DNA of 64,000 nt from Bacteroidetes bacterium GWF2_38_335 (GCA_001769535.1 MEOH01000026.1:248001-312000); one strand, 5' to 3'; numbered from the stretch's first letter, positions 52,166-61,936 are shown. Translations and numbers: made by a program. Notes: a model not told the origin generated them from the letters alone.

Positions 52166-52801
52166 TCAGCCGGTAAGCTTTTTACATTTCACTAAAATAC
52201 ATTTCAAAGGAGGTTCATTTTTCATGTGTTTTATCGGCTCGTCAACCTCTGTGATTTCGAATAAACCAAAATGCTCAAACTCACTTTTAGCCGAATCTTT
52301 GTCATAAAAAAACACCCTCACTCCTTTCCTTAATTCATATCGGTCGCTGCTCAGATATTTTCCCGTTCGGTACATTGATGCTTTCTTTGAGACTGCGGTA
52401 AATATCATATGTCCGCCTGGGCTGAGCTGATTATAACAATCGCTTATAAATTTTTTCCTTTCGCGGTTGTTTAACAGGTGAATCAGGGCATAACAAAATA
52501 TTCCGTCATATTTTTTATTATCAAAGGGCATGTTGATCACTGAACCATGGTGGATTTTAATATCCAGTCCGTTTTCCTGTTTAGCCAGATCTATAGCAGT
52601 TTTGGAAATCTCAATACCAGTGAGGCGGAATCCGTTTTCCATGAAAATTTTTGCATTTCTCCCGTACCCGATGCCCGGAATTAATATTTCCTTTGCTTTG
52701 GCAGCAAGAAAGAAGTCTTTAGCCATTATTGCCGAGTCCGATGGTTCAAAGCCCCACATCGTTTGCATTTCCTTAAAACTCGATTCCCAAAATTCGGTCA
52801 T
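52166..52801 (-). CDS. Class I SAM-dependent methyltransferase
   Basis: 211-residue cytoplasmic protein with the seven-stranded methyltransferase core: motif I IPGIGYGRNAKIFMENGF near 37-54, acidic strand 2 LTGIEIS near 56-62, motif III/post-I IHHGSVINMPFDNKKYDGIFCYALIHLL near 82-109, and LSPGGHMIFTAVSK near 125-138. Motif I reads IPGIGYGRN rather than DLGCGxG, a form seen in tellurite-resistance or thiopurine-type methyltransferases. Substrate not identifiable. It stands alone between repeat-rich spacers. Intact. Confidence 0.85.
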   Translation of the reverse strand: MTEFWESSFKEMQTMWGFEPSDSAIMAKDFFLAAKAKEILIPGIGYGRNAKIFMENGFRLTGIEISKTAIDLAKQENGLDIKIHHGSVINMPFDNKKYDGIFCYALIHLLNNRERKKFISDCYNQLSPGGHMIFTAVSKKASMYRTGKYLSSDRYELRKGVRVFFYDKDSAKSEFEHFGLFEITEVDEPIKHMKNEPPLKCILVKCKKLTG

Positions 52802-53227
52802 TGTTTGTCATTTTAATATTCTGCTGACTTACCGCGTGTCGGTTTTTTTGGCTTAAAACCCGCATAAGCATCCGCCGGTAGTAAAGTTAATTAAATGCAG
52901 TGAGCTTTCAAAATCGATGGTTGCAAAAAAACGCGCTTTTACCTGCCGTTTTTTTCACTCTGTAATGAACTACCCCGTTGCAAGCAAACGGGGTATCAAC
53001 TTAGTATTTATTACATATCCGCCCCAAGGGGCGAGGAACCGAGTTTACGAGCTTCGCAAACGCTGAAGCTTAATGCGAAAGTGTTCGGCGAAGCCAATAA
53101 AACCTTAGAGATCCCTCGGCTTTCCTCGGGATCCCTGCCTGCACTGCCGTTTCGGCTGGCAAGAGTTCGACTAAATAATTTCAGTTCACTATCGTTCCTG
53201 AAATTATAGTCTCACTGATTTAATTTA
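52802..53227. repeat. Palindrome-rich spacer, no gene seen
   Basis: Contains a 9-bp stem TACCCCGTT/AACGGGGTA (52971-52995), the perfect hairpin CGCCCCAAGGGGCG (53020-53033), a TTCGCA/TGCGAA pairing (53053-53089) and a GATCCC/GGGATC hairpin (53110-53133) resembling the 21541 fragment. Unlike the AT-rich surroundings it is locally GC-rich. A composite of dispersed elements is the simplest reading. Confidence 0.7.
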
Positions 53228-53776
53228 CTAATATTTCCCAAAGCCAATTCGAATCTTTTTTATAGTTCCGTAACTATAGTAAAATGTCAGCAAACTGAAA
53301 TACTTCTTTTCTCTAAAGTCATAGGACATTGTCAACTCATCATTGATTTTGAGAAAAGATTTAGGTTTTCCATATTTTTTAACAACAAAAGTCGAATCCA
53401 AGTTTGATATTGATTCTCCATTTAGAGTAATTGATGAGCCATTAAATATTTCAATATGTGGCTTTGTAGTTTTCTTTGTCAGGGTGTCAGGGCTGGAATA
53501 ATAAAAACCAACAACAAATAGATTATTATCATAAAATAATTCATTATAAGCTAAGCTTTTAGAATTTTCAGGATCAAAGGAATATGTTGAGTCCGGGGCA
53601 CCAATTGCCGCTATAAGCTTTCCATAGGAATATTTGCAATTTACCTCTCCAATACCTTTAGATAAATTAATATTTTGAGAATAACCGTAGTTTGTGCAAA
53701 TGAAAAAGCAAAGTATGCTCATCAGTTGTTTTATTACTCTTAAATTGTCTTTTATTCTTTCAACTTGTTTATTCAT
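53228..53776 (-). CDS. Exported protein of unknown function
   Basis: 182 residues. The start at 53776 is kept because it supplies a basic n-region (QVERIKDNLRVIK) for the hydrophobic stretch LMSILCFFICTNYGYS; a second ATG at 53722 lacks charge. The mature protein is beta-rich with YGKLIAAIGAPDSTYSF and VVKKYGKPKSFLKINDE, two GxPxxxY/GKPK-like turns that suggest a duplicated small fold, perhaps SmpA/BamE-like, but this is weak. 29 bases downstream of the T9SS protein at 53806-54711, so probably co-transcribed. Unknown function. Confidence 0.65.
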   Translation of the reverse strand: MNKQVERIKDNLRVIKQLMSILCFFICTNYGYSQNINLSKGIGEVNCKYSYGKLIAAIGAPDSTYSFDPENSKSLAYNELFYDNNLFVVGFYYSSPDTLTKKTTKPHIEIFNGSSITLNGESISNLDSTFVVKKYGKPKSFLKINDELTMSYDFREKKYFSLLTFYYSYGTIKKIRIGFGKY

Positions 53777-53805
53777 GACGTTTTGTTCAATAAGAAGACA
53801 GCCAG

Positions 53806-54711
53806 TTATTCCATCATTATCTTTTCCGTCTTAATTGTCTCTCCATTGCAAATAATTCTAATAATATACAGCCCTGATTTAAATTCATTTCGGTCAATAA
53901 CAGAAGTCTTATTTATTTTTTGTTTAGATACTTTTCTGCCTAAATAATCAAATATTTCAAGAATATATTCTTTATCAGGGTCACCGTTTTCTATTTTGAT
54001 TGTTGCATTGTCTATAATTGGGTTTGGATAAATACATATTTTTTCATTAGATTCCATTTCGCTTATTTCAGTCCAGTAATAATAGCATGATGTGTATGAG
54101 GAATTTTGGTAAATCAAAGTACTATTTTCTGAATGACACAATAATTGGTATGAATCACCTCCAACCAAAAATGCTTCCCAATGCAAAATTCCACTTTTAC
54201 TTCCTATTCCTTCAATCCAGAATTCTGATGCGTCTGGAAAAGTATCTCCGGGAAAAACAGGATTCATGTGAAACTGTTCTCTATACTCGCCACCTAAAAA
54301 GACACTGTCAATATTACTAACCTTAAATGTCATTGGCGATAACGAATAACTGTCTCCATAACCACAAATACCATATACTTCGACAATATCATTTATTGCT
54401 AAACCGAAATCATAGAGTAAAAATTCAGTGGTTGAGTCTGTACGATAATATACTTTTCCGTCAACTGTTTCCCTTACATACCCATATGTCTCCCAAATTG
54501 TTTGAAATTCGTCAGTAGAGCGAAATACTTTTTTATAGTCAAAAAAATCAATAGTTGTATCTCCCTCAAATTTTATGCTTTCTGTAATTATTGTAAAAGA
54601 TGGCAACCTATGTATTACTGTACTCCACCTTTTTGTTGTATCAACTATCGTCTGAGCATTAATTTGTAAAAAACTCAGGGCTATTATTAAAATCATAGCA
54701 ATTTTTCTCAT
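53806..54711 (-). CDS. Secreted T9SS cargo protein of unknown function
   Basis: 301 residues from the ATG at 54711, which starts the signal peptide (RKIAMILIIALSFLQINA); an in-frame start at 54759 adds 16 residues. The middle part (IVDTTKRWSTVIHRLPSF to ILHWEAFLVGGDSYQLLC) resembles Bacteroidota secreted proteins that have a repeated YRTDSTTEFLLYDFGL-like beta structure. The last ~70 residues are a T9SS type A sorting domain (KICIYPNPIIDNATIKIENG ... GLYIIRIICNGETIKTEKIMME). Surface or secreted. No enzymatic motif. Likely leads a two-gene unit with the 53228-53776 protein. Confidence 0.84.
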   Translation of the reverse strand: MRKIAMILIIALSFLQINAQTIVDTTKRWSTVIHRLPSFTIITESIKFEGDTTIDFFDYKKVFRSTDEFQTIWETYGYVRETVDGKVYYRTDSTTEFLLYDFGLAINDIVEVYGICGYGDSYSLSPMTFKVSNIDSVFLGGEYREQFHMNPVFPGDTFPDASEFWIEGIGSKSGILHWEAFLVGGDSYQLLCHSENSTLIYQNSSYTSCYYYWTEISEMESNEKICIYPNPIIDNATIKIENGDPDKEYILEIFDYLGRKVSKQKINKTSVIDRNEFKSGLYIIRIICNGETIKTEKIMME

Positions 54712-54759
54712 AGTTCTTTTTTTTATGGGCTGTAACTCGTTTATTACCTGAAAAACCAT

Positions 54760-55088
54760 ACATAGAATGCCAATTCAGGCATATAACCGAACCTTTTCTC
54801 ACTGGCTATATCCACCTCAATACTACAAAAAAAAAATCAAACCATCAAATTTAAATACCTAAGCTAATGCGCATGCAGACCATCGAACCATCGAACTACC
54901 TTAACATCAAACTATCAAATGCCAGCTAAAGTCGAGCATCCCCAAATTTCAATTTTGTGGCAAACCAATCAACCTACTTAATCAAAAATAATCCACCATC
55001 AACCATTACCCCCTTTCTCTTCGTAATAATATTTCAATTTTATTTGCATGAAAAAAGTAACCAACTTATTTTAGCAAAAACAACGACC
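54760..55088. other. Spacer with a short low-complexity array (CATCGAAC/CATCAAAC)
   Basis: At about 54890-54930 the words CCATCGAAC, CATCAAAC and TATCAAAT are repeated with small changes. An open frame begins at 54957, but the first 44 codons before the ATG at 55089 have no signal-peptide-like start and are unlikely to be translated. No gene seen. Confidence 0.55.
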
Positions 55089-56513
55089 ATGAAAAAGCGC
55101 TTTTTATTCCTTTTTATTATATGTATTAACCTTTTTGGTTTTTCACAGGAAATTAAACCTTTTATAGGTGCCGGATATAATTTTTCCTATTCAGCCCTGC
55201 GTGGAATAAACCGCTTTCTGGATGCTTATAACAGATCTCCGGTTCACGGAACAGGGTTTAATCTGATCGACCCTTTTAAGCATGTAACCGGACTTAACGG
55301 ACATAATATTGTAATTGGCGTAACTATTGACCAGAATATAGCCGAGATTAACTGGACAAGAAAATTCGACTACAGCACAGCTCTTTTCTCGCCCTACGCC
55401 CGAAGGGATGTTGGATTCAAGACCAGGACCTTCGGATTGGGTTATTTTGTCCCTGTATACAAGTACCCAAACCTCTCACTTAATGTATACGGTGGTTTTC
55501 ACATGGATTTTATCAAAGCACGTCTTTTGACAAAAGTTGCATATTCCGAAGCCGCATTCGATACTCTTGAATGGAAAGAATTATCAATGGAAAATGGCAG
55601 GGGAAATTTTTCAATGCTCTCTCCTACCTTAAAACTGGTGTTTACTCCATTTAAAAATGTCCCCGTTTCTTTTTGTGTAAGCACATATTGGCAAATGTGT
55701 TGGAAAAATCATGATTTTTCTGAGATGGATTCTGAAATGCCCAATAACTGGCCAAGTGTTGAAACGTACGACTCGCTAAAATCATCAGGAGGCAATGTGG
55801 GTGTGGTTTTCCAGATTGTTTATGCTCCGGGTTTTAAAAAATCTGAACGTGAACCCAAAAGAAAAATTATTGATGAGCCGGTGGTCACTGATGTTGTTCT
55901 TTCAGGTATAATTAAAGATGAAGCAACAAATTTACCTGTTACCGATGCCAACATTAAAATCGAAAAATTTGCTGATGGCAAATGGGTTGAAATCATTTCA
56001 ATGAAATCCGGAGCAACCGGCGATTATAACATTCGGATCCCAAAGGGTTTGAAATACAGGGTATCCGCATCTTCTTTTGGCTACAATGATAAATCGGAGG
56101 AGTTTCTCATTGAGGACTACTCCCCTTCTGAATATAAAAAAGACCTTCTGTTAAGCAAATTCAAAACCGGTGAAAGCATTACCCTGCAAAATATATATTT
56201 CAAAAAAGCTTCAGCCGTACTGCTTGAAGAATCCTTCCCTGAACTCGATAAATTATTCAGTTTTCTGAAAAATAATCCTTCTGTGGAAATAGAAATTGCC
56301 GGACATACAAGCAGCGAGGGCGATGACGATTATAATCTTAAACTTTCAAAAGAAAGAGCCGAATCAATTGCAGCATACCTGATAACCAAAGGCATTGACA
56401 AAACACGCATGACACCCGTGGGCTATGGTGAAAAATTCCCGAAAGTTGAAGAAAAAACCGAAGACGACCGCAAACTGAACCGCCGTGTGGAATTTAAAAT
56501 ATTAAAACAATAA
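55089..56513 (+). CDS. OmpA family outer-membrane protein with carboxypeptidase-regulatory-like domain
   Basis: 474 residues from the ATG at 55089, where the signal peptide begins (KKRFLFLFIICINLFGFS); a longer frame starts at 54957. Residues ~20-260 are a small beta-barrel or beta-rich domain (IKPFIGAGYNFSYSALRG, GFKTRTFGLGYFVPVYKYPNLSL). A carboxypeptidase-regulatory-like domain sits at ~275-350 (LSGIIKDEATNLPVTDANIKI). The OmpA-like peptidoglycan-binding domain is at ~370-474 (VEIEIAGHTSSEGDDDYNLKLSKERAESIAAYLITKG, VGYGEKFP, RKLNRRVEFKI). It links the outer membrane to peptidoglycan; similar proteins occur near T9SS accessory genes, but no T9SS component is adjacent. Confidence 0.88.
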   Translation: MKKRFLFLFIICINLFGFSQEIKPFIGAGYNFSYSALRGINRFLDAYNRSPVHGTGFNLIDPFKHVTGLNGHNIVIGVTIDQNIAEINWTRKFDYSTALFSPYARRDVGFKTRTFGLGYFVPVYKYPNLSLNVYGGFHMDFIKARLLTKVAYSEAAFDTLEWKELSMENGRGNFSMLSPTLKLVFTPFKNVPVSFCVSTYWQMCWKNHDFSEMDSEMPNNWPSVETYDSLKSSGGNVGVVFQIVYAPGFKKSEREPKRKIIDEPVVTDVVLSGIIKDEATNLPVTDANIKIEKFADGKWVEIISMKSGATGDYNIRIPKGLKYRVSASSFGYNDKSEEFLIEDYSPSEYKKDLLLSKFKTGESITLQNIYFKKASAVLLEESFPELDKLFSFLKNNPSVEIEIAGHTSSEGDDDYNLKLSKERAESIAAYLITKGIDKTRMTPVGYGEKFPKVEEKTEDDRKLNRRVEFKILKQ

Positions 56514-56576
56514 CCCGGCTTAATAGATTTACAGCTTAGTTTCTTTATCAAAGAGGTTGTGTTTATTTAAGCATCC

Positions 56577-56594
56577 CCATTCGCGCATTCGCGG
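56577..56594. repeat. 18-bp dispersed repeat, copy 1 (inverted relative to 62876-62893)
   Basis: CCATTCGCGCATTCGCGG lies after the OmpA-like gene. Its exact reverse complement occurs at 62876-62893, after the DUF4197 gene. Confidence 0.7.
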
Positions 56595-56660
56595 CATCCC
56601 AATATAACAAAGGCCCTCACATTTCTGCAAAGGCCCTTGTAATATTTAATTCACTAAAAT

Positions 56661-59600
56661 CTACCGCACAATAATCTTTGTTCTGAATACATTTTCACCC
56701 GAAAGCTCAATCATATAATAACCAGGTGTCAGTTCATTCTTTTCAATTGTGAAAGAACCAGAGTTAATTTCAGATCTGCGAACTACCTTTCCGGTAACAT
56801 CAAAAATTGAAAGCTCATACATTTTGTTATCAGGATTGGTAAATTCAACTGTTGTCATCACGTTAAACGGATTGGGGTACACCCTGATCTGTTCATCTGT
56901 CGACACAATCGGTGAAATTCCGGTGGCAATGCCGTTATCTTCCAGGTTTGAAACTGATTGACTGTACGGACCTGTCAGGTCTTTACTTCCAAGACAGTCA
57001 GGACCCGGTTTCACAGCAGCGACTTGATAGAAATACTGAATACCGTCAAGTGCTGTGATATCGGTGTATGTGAATGTTCCGATGTCGTAGGCAATGGAGT
57101 CAATCTGAACAAGGTTGTCCGGAGCAGTTCCCCTGAAAATTCTGTAGGTTGTAAAAGAAAAACCTTCGTAATGGTTCCAGGTGAGTGCGTATCCGGCGGT
57201 TGTTGACGACGGACTAACATTCAGGTGCAATGTTTTATGGTAGCTGCTCAATTCCGATTCATTTCCGCAGGTATCCACCACGGTAATTTCATATTTATCG
57301 GAGTGGATTTGAGGATCGGATGTTCCATCAAGACAGATACTCTGACTGTCATAATCAATACTTGCCAGATAATCAAACTCACCAGTATAGGATTGTTTGT
57401 AAACATTGTAATAGGCAATTTGCTGATCGGTTGTTTTTTCCCAAACCACAAGGTTTTTGCCCGAAACGGGATCGACAGTTACAATACAAACCGGGACCGG
57501 CAATGCTGCCACAGAAATTTCAGCATTGTCATATTGCTCACAGCCATTATTATCGGTAACAGTTACATAATAACTTCCCTCGCCTATTCCCGAGATGTTT
57601 TCGGTTGTAGCGCTGTTGGACCATAAAAAGTCATAGGGAGCACTTCCTCCGGTTGCATAAACGGTAATCATTCCATTATCAAATCCGCACCCTGCATTGG
57701 TTGATTCCAGTTCAAGTTCAATGGCGTCGGGCTGTCCGATTTCAATAATATCAGAGCTCAGACAGCCATTGGCATCAACCACATTGATGATGTAAGTACC
57801 GGGGAACAAGCCGACTGCGGTTTGTGTATGCTGACCGTTGCTCCAGGAATACAGATACGGAGTGGTTCCGCCTGTTGCAGAAACTGTTGCCTGACCATTT
57901 CCATAACCGTAACATGAAACATCGGTTCCTGCAACATCTGCTGCAAGCACATCAGGTTGGTCAACCACAACTGATTCTACTGATTGGTCACCGCAGCCGT
58001 CAGCAACAGTTACATAATAAGTTCCGGCTGTTAATCCGCTAACCATTGAACTGCTGCCACCCACTGACCAGTTGTAACTGTAAGGGGTTTTTCCGCCGGT
58101 TGCCGAAACGCTGGCTTCACCGTCGTTTCCGCCGTAGCAACTTACATCAAAGGAAATCGGTGAAGTTGATAACTGTTCTGGTTGGGCAATGATAACGGTT
58201 TGATAAGTATGCCCTGAACAAGCGTCGGTAACTGTAACATTATAGGTACCAGCCAAAACATTGGTCAGGTCCTGAGTAAAATACCCGCCAGTCCAGACAT
58301 AAGTATATGGTGTAGTACCACCGGTTACAGTAAGGTTTGCATCACCATCGGCATCACCGTAGCATGTTGCATCCGATCCGGTAACAGACGAGCTCAAAAT
58401 TGCTGGTTGGGTAATTGTAATACTGTTTGTGGCAGCAGCACAACCATTGGCATCCACAACGTTAACAAAGAAAGTTGCCGGGTACAAATTGGTAATGGTT
58501 GCTGTTGTACCGCCATTGCTCCAATAATAAGCATACGGAGGAGTTCCGCCTGATGGACTTACTGTACCGGTTCCGTTTGTTCCGTTATAACAAGTCACAT
58601 TGGTACTTGAAACACCGGCTGTGAGCAATGTGGGTTGGGTAATGACAACAGACTCATTAAGTACACAACCAAAATCATCGGTAAGTGTCATGTTGTAAGT
58701 ACCGATAGCCAATCCTGTGAGATCCTGAGAATGAGATCCTGTTGACCAGTCGTAGCTGATTGGCTCACCTCCGCCATCAACAGTCACATTGATCGAGCCA
58801 TCGCTCCCGCCGAAACAGTTCACATTTTCTGAAACAACTGAGAGTTCAGGAATCAAATCGGTGATAATTGCGGATGAAACACTGGAAATCAATGATACAG
58901 TGCTAGCCGTTCCGTTGTTTGATGTTGTTGTCAGAGTGGCAGTGCCAACGGTGAAAGTAAGGGTGTTTACAGTTGGTGCAAAAGTGGCTTCATGGCAATC
59001 AGCCGAATGGCCATCATAATCGGTTTTCACTAGATAATATTTGCTGTACTGTGGTGTAAAATTATAGGTATATCCGCACAGGATAAAACCTTTATCGTTA
59101 ACACGGTCAATGGAAGTAAAGATATCATCCGAAGTACTTCCATAAGTTTTTGTCCAGATGTGGTTACCGCTCAGATCAAACTTTGATAATGAAGCGTCAG
59201 AATATGTTCCAGTGTTTATATATCCGGCCATGTATAAATATGAGTTATCCTGAATCACATCATTGAAATCAGCATATTGAGAAAAAGTTTTCGACCATGA
59301 AATAGTCCCGGTGCTTGTGATTTTTGTTATAAATCCTCCGATACCTGACTTTCCAACGATTACATAGCCACCATCATTTACCTGAATAACCTTTCTTACA
59401 TATTCATAATTGGCAGTCCCAAACAATTTTGTCCATGTAACATTTCCCGAAGCATCAGTTTTGACCAGTTGGATATCATTTCCACCGGCACCGGAATTAC
59501 TGTTAGTACCTGCAAACAGGTATCCACCATCGTATGACTGTATCATTGCCTGCAATTCCTGGTATCCCACTGCCCCGTAGGTTTTAGTCCAAAGCTGTGT

Positions 59601-61382
59601 TCCTGATTCATCGGTACAAATGACATAAAAATCATCGCTTCCTGCACCGTAGTTATCGGTTTTTCCGCCAAAGAGGTAGTTAGAATTTCTTAGCTGAATG
59701 GCTGCGGCAATATTCTCATTGTTAACGGTTCCTCCAAAACGTTTTGTCCAAACAATTTCACCGCTGTTGTTCACTTTTGATGCAAAGCATCGGTCGTCGG
59801 AGTCTTCATCGGGCGAAGTAAAACCCCCGAAAATATAGCCCCCGTCATTGGTTTCAAAAACGTTGCTGATGGTATTGAGATAATCCCATGCATAGCTTTT
59901 TTGCCACTGAATCTGGTTGTCGTAGGTCAGTTTCAATAAGGTCTGGTTAGACTGAACCAAAGAATTGTTCCAGGGTTCGCCCGACAATAGATATCCGCCA
60001 TCGCGGGTCTGCATGATCATTGATCTGTTGCAATCGAGGAAATCATGCCCGACTGTATTCTGGTATCTAGAAGGGTCACATTCAACATCAGTAATATGAT
60101 AATATGAATTCGATTTAATCAGAGTAGTGACTGTTGTTTGAGTAAAAGTATAGTTTGCAACTGTTGAACCACCGTTTGTTGTGGTGTATGTAGGATTTGT
60201 AACCACAAAATATTTCAGGTCATCATCACAAGCTCCTGAATTTCCGTCAACATCGGTTTTAATGATGTTGATCTCAGTCCGGTTAGTTTCAGAATAATTG
60301 CTGTTAGGAAATGAAAAACAAAAACTATTGTCGGAGTTCACACAAAGTTGTACTTCGGGATTGTTATAAAAACTGTTATTATAAACTTTTGCCCATGATA
60401 CTGAGGTACCTGAAGGCATTTTCAATAAGCAGGATTTTTGTTGATCGGTTTCGTCATAGGTCTCACCAAAAATATAATAATCGGTGCCAATTGCTTTAAT
60501 CGAAAAACCATAGTCATTGCCATAAGAACGACCAACAGTACGGTCATTATAAAGTGACCCTGTGCTATATGTTTCAAGAATGTAAATATCATTCTGTCCT
60601 TCACCTGCACTGCTTGTTGATCCGGTAAAAACAAACCTGCCTGATGCCAGTTCTACAACGTCGTAAAGGGTTTCCATTGCTGCCCCGCCATAAGTTTTTT
60701 CCCAAAGCAGGTTTCCCGATGCGTCAAGCTTAAAAAAGTATCCATCATATTGCCCCCCGGTGGCAAAGGATGAGTTTGATGTTCCACAAGCAAGGTATCC
60801 TCCATCAGAAGTCTGAATTATTGCTTGCGGTCTGTCATAGCTGGTTCCTCCTACCTGCTTGCAAAATTCAATAACCCCTGAAGCTGAAACCTTCACTACC
60901 ATAAAATCATAATTACCTGCGCCTGCAACATATTCATAAAGTATAACACAACCGCCGTCGGAAGTAGTGTTCATATCTGCAAAGTTGGATTGGGCAGCCG
61001 GACTGAATGTTCTGGACCATAAAATGGTTCCGGAACTGTTCATCTTAACAACATAAATACCATTTCCAGTTACTCCAAAGCTTTTTGTAAAACCGGCAAC
61101 GATCAGATCCCCTGTCGAAGTTTTTTGAAGTCTGTATCCATAATCTTCATCAGTACCGCCGAATACCTTTGTCCAAAGAGTATCACCTGCCGAATTCATT
61201 TTTAACAGCATAATATCGTTGCTGACATTGACCATGGAAACAAAATTGCCGTCGGATGTCTGAATTGTTTGTGAACTGTTGCTCATATAGACATAATCAA
61301 TACCAATAGCTTTATTGATGGTTTGAGAATTTACTGCAATAAATAGAAATGCAGAAATACAAAGAAGTAAAGTCCTTTTCAT
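56661..61382 (-). CDS. Giant T9SS protein with two repeat-domain blocks and six SprB repeats
   Basis: 1573 residues: signal peptide (KRTLLLCISAFLFIAVNS). Two propeller-like blocks of ~50-residue units (~20-360 and ~445-800) use phrases such as GDTLWTKVFGGTDEDYG, QTSDGGYLACG and DGGYIFGGFT. Six SprB-type repeats of ~74 residues follow (~846-1294; CFGGSDGSINVTVDGG, CYNGTNGTGTVSPSGG and so on), then FN3-like segments (~1300-1480) and a T9SS type A domain (IRVYPNPFNVMTTVEF ... GYYMIELSGENVFRTKIIVR). Surface adhesin-like; SprB of Flavobacterium works in gliding, but these short repeats also occur in non-gliders. No enzyme motif. Intact. Confidence 0.9.
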   Translation of the reverse strand: MKRTLLLCISAFLFIAVNSQTINKAIGIDYVYMSNSSQTIQTSDGNFVSMVNVSNDIMLLKMNSAGDTLWTKVFGGTDEDYGYRLQKTSTGDLIVAGFTKSFGVTGNGIYVVKMNSSGTILWSRTFSPAAQSNFADMNTTSDGGCVILYEYVAGAGNYDFMVVKVSASGVIEFCKQVGGTSYDRPQAIIQTSDGGYLACGTSNSSFATGGQYDGYFFKLDASGNLLWEKTYGGAAMETLYDVVELASGRFVFTGSTSSAGEGQNDIYILETYSTGSLYNDRTVGRSYGNDYGFSIKAIGTDYYIFGETYDETDQQKSCLLKMPSGTSVSWAKVYNNSFYNNPEVQLCVNSDNSFCFSFPNSNYSETNRTEINIIKTDVDGNSGACDDDLKYFVVTNPTYTTTNGGSTVANYTFTQTTVTTLIKSNSYYHITDVECDPSRYQNTVGHDFLDCNRSMIMQTRDGGYLLSGEPWNNSLVQSNQTLLKLTYDNQIQWQKSYAWDYLNTISNVFETNDGGYIFGGFTSPDEDSDDRCFASKVNNSGEIVWTKRFGGTVNNENIAAAIQLRNSNYLFGGKTDNYGAGSDDFYVICTDESGTQLWTKTYGAVGYQELQAMIQSYDGGYLFAGTNSNSGAGGNDIQLVKTDASGNVTWTKLFGTANYEYVRKVIQVNDGGYVIVGKSGIGGFITKITSTGTISWSKTFSQYADFNDVIQDNSYLYMAGYINTGTYSDASLSKFDLSGNHIWTKTYGSTSDDIFTSIDRVNDKGFILCGYTYNFTPQYSKYYLVKTDYDGHSADCHEATFAPTVNTLTFTVGTATLTTTSNNGTASTVSLISSVSSAIITDLIPELSVVSENVNCFGGSDGSINVTVDGGGEPISYDWSTGSHSQDLTGLAIGTYNMTLTDDFGCVLNESVVITQPTLLTAGVSSTNVTCYNGTNGTGTVSPSGGTPPYAYYWSNGGTTATITNLYPATFFVNVVDANGCAAATNSITITQPAILSSSVTGSDATCYGDADGDANLTVTGGTTPYTYVWTGGYFTQDLTNVLAGTYNVTVTDACSGHTYQTVIIAQPEQLSTSPISFDVSCYGGNDGEASVSATGGKTPYSYNWSVGGSSSMVSGLTAGTYYVTVADGCGDQSVESVVVDQPDVLAADVAGTDVSCYGYGNGQATVSATGGTTPYLYSWSNGQHTQTAVGLFPGTYIINVVDANGCLSSDIIEIGQPDAIELELESTNAGCGFDNGMITVYATGGSAPYDFLWSNSATTENISGIGEGSYYVTVTDNNGCEQYDNAEISVAALPVPVCIVTVDPVSGKNLVVWEKTTDQQIAYYNVYKQSYTGEFDYLASIDYDSQSICLDGTSDPQIHSDKYEITVVDTCGNESELSSYHKTLHLNVSPSSTTAGYALTWNHYEGFSFTTYRIFRGTAPDNLVQIDSIAYDIGTFTYTDITALDGIQYFYQVAAVKPGPDCLGSKDLTGPYSQSVSNLEDNGIATGISPIVSTDEQIRVYPNPFNVMTTVEFTNPDNKMYELSIFDVTGKVVRRSEINSGSFTIEKNELTPGYYMIELSGENVFRTKIIVR
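57500..58845 (-). repeat. Array of six SprB repeats within the giant T9SS gene
   Basis: Six copies of ~74 residues (about 222 bases), each with a Cys-[YFG]-x-[GD] opening, the TGG(T/K)(T/P)PY core, a Trp-Ser (or Trp-Thr) strand, and an exit xQP before the next unit. Coordinates are approximate (within ~20 bases). Divergence between copies is high, so this is a protein repeat rather than recent DNA duplication. Confidence 0.8.
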
Positions 61383-61458
61383 TTTAAGGGTTTTTAAATT
61401 TAGTTTTTAAGTTACGGTATTTTGAACCAGAGTTTTGTGAAAATGCCGTTTTATTTAA

Positions 61459-61466
61459 CAAAGGTA
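61459..61466 (-). promoter_or_regulatory. Promoter -7 element (TACCTTTG) for the giant T9SS gene
   Basis: TAnnTTTG match on the minus strand 76 bases before the ATG at 61382. Confidence 0.45.
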
Positions 61467-61548
61467 ATAATAATTAGAAAAAAAACGAATTTGCGGCACA
61501 AAATTACAAACAGCTAATTTGCAAATTATTAAGCAACTTTACTTATTA

Positions 61549-61926
61549 CTATTTTTTGCTTTTCTTACGCATTTCAGCTTTCTGTAAATTTTCAACAATT
61601 CTGAACACAACAATCTTTTCAATGAGTTTTTTGGGCAGGGGTTTATCATAAGGAAACTGTATTGCTCCTTTTGAAAATGTATAACCGGTTAATTCTTCCC
61701 TGAAATTTTCTATTCCCGAGGAAGTAGGGTAAAATCCAAGGTGGTTTTTGTGTGCGGCAAAATAAACCAGAATTCCATTTTGCTTGAATGCGGGCATTCC
61801 GTAACTGATTACTTCCTCCGACTCAGGTGCGGATTTTTTAATAATATGATATAGCTCATCCAGATGCTTTTGAAATTCTACCTGCTGATTGTCAATATAT
61901 TGTTTGATTATGTTGTTGGGTTCCAT
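61549..61926 (-). CDS. DUF1801 (YdhG-like) small protein
   Basis: 125-residue cytoplasmic protein of the DUF1801 family. Seen: KHLDELYHIIKKSAPESEEVISYGMPAFKQNGILVYFAAHKNHLGFYPT, where MPAF and the FAAHKNHLGFYP block are diagnostic, then a GAIQFPYDKPLPKKLIEKIV C-terminal helix pair and a basic end (MRKKSKK). The family includes proteins annotated as iron chaperone-like; the actual role is unproven. The -7 element lies 10 bases upstream. No neighbour in the same direction. Confidence 0.85.
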   Translation of the reverse strand: MEPNNIIKQYIDNQQVEFQKHLDELYHIIKKSAPESEEVISYGMPAFKQNGILVYFAAHKNHLGFYPTSSGIENFREELTGYTFSKGAIQFPYDKPLPKKLIEKIVVFRIVENLQKAEMRKKSKK

Positions 61927-61936
61927 TTTTTTATTT

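Noticed and set aside
54957-55088. Upstream extension of the OmpA-like gene
   Set aside because: The 44 added residues lack a signal peptide, while the ATG at 55089 begins a clear one.
56585-56660. Terminator between the OmpA-like and giant T9SS genes
   Set aside because: AAAGGCCCT occurs twice as a direct repeat, not inverted, so no stem forms from the two copies.
57225-57626. 133-codon open frame opposite the SprB region
   Set aside because: Antisense shadow of the strongly supported SprB gene, without recognisable domains.
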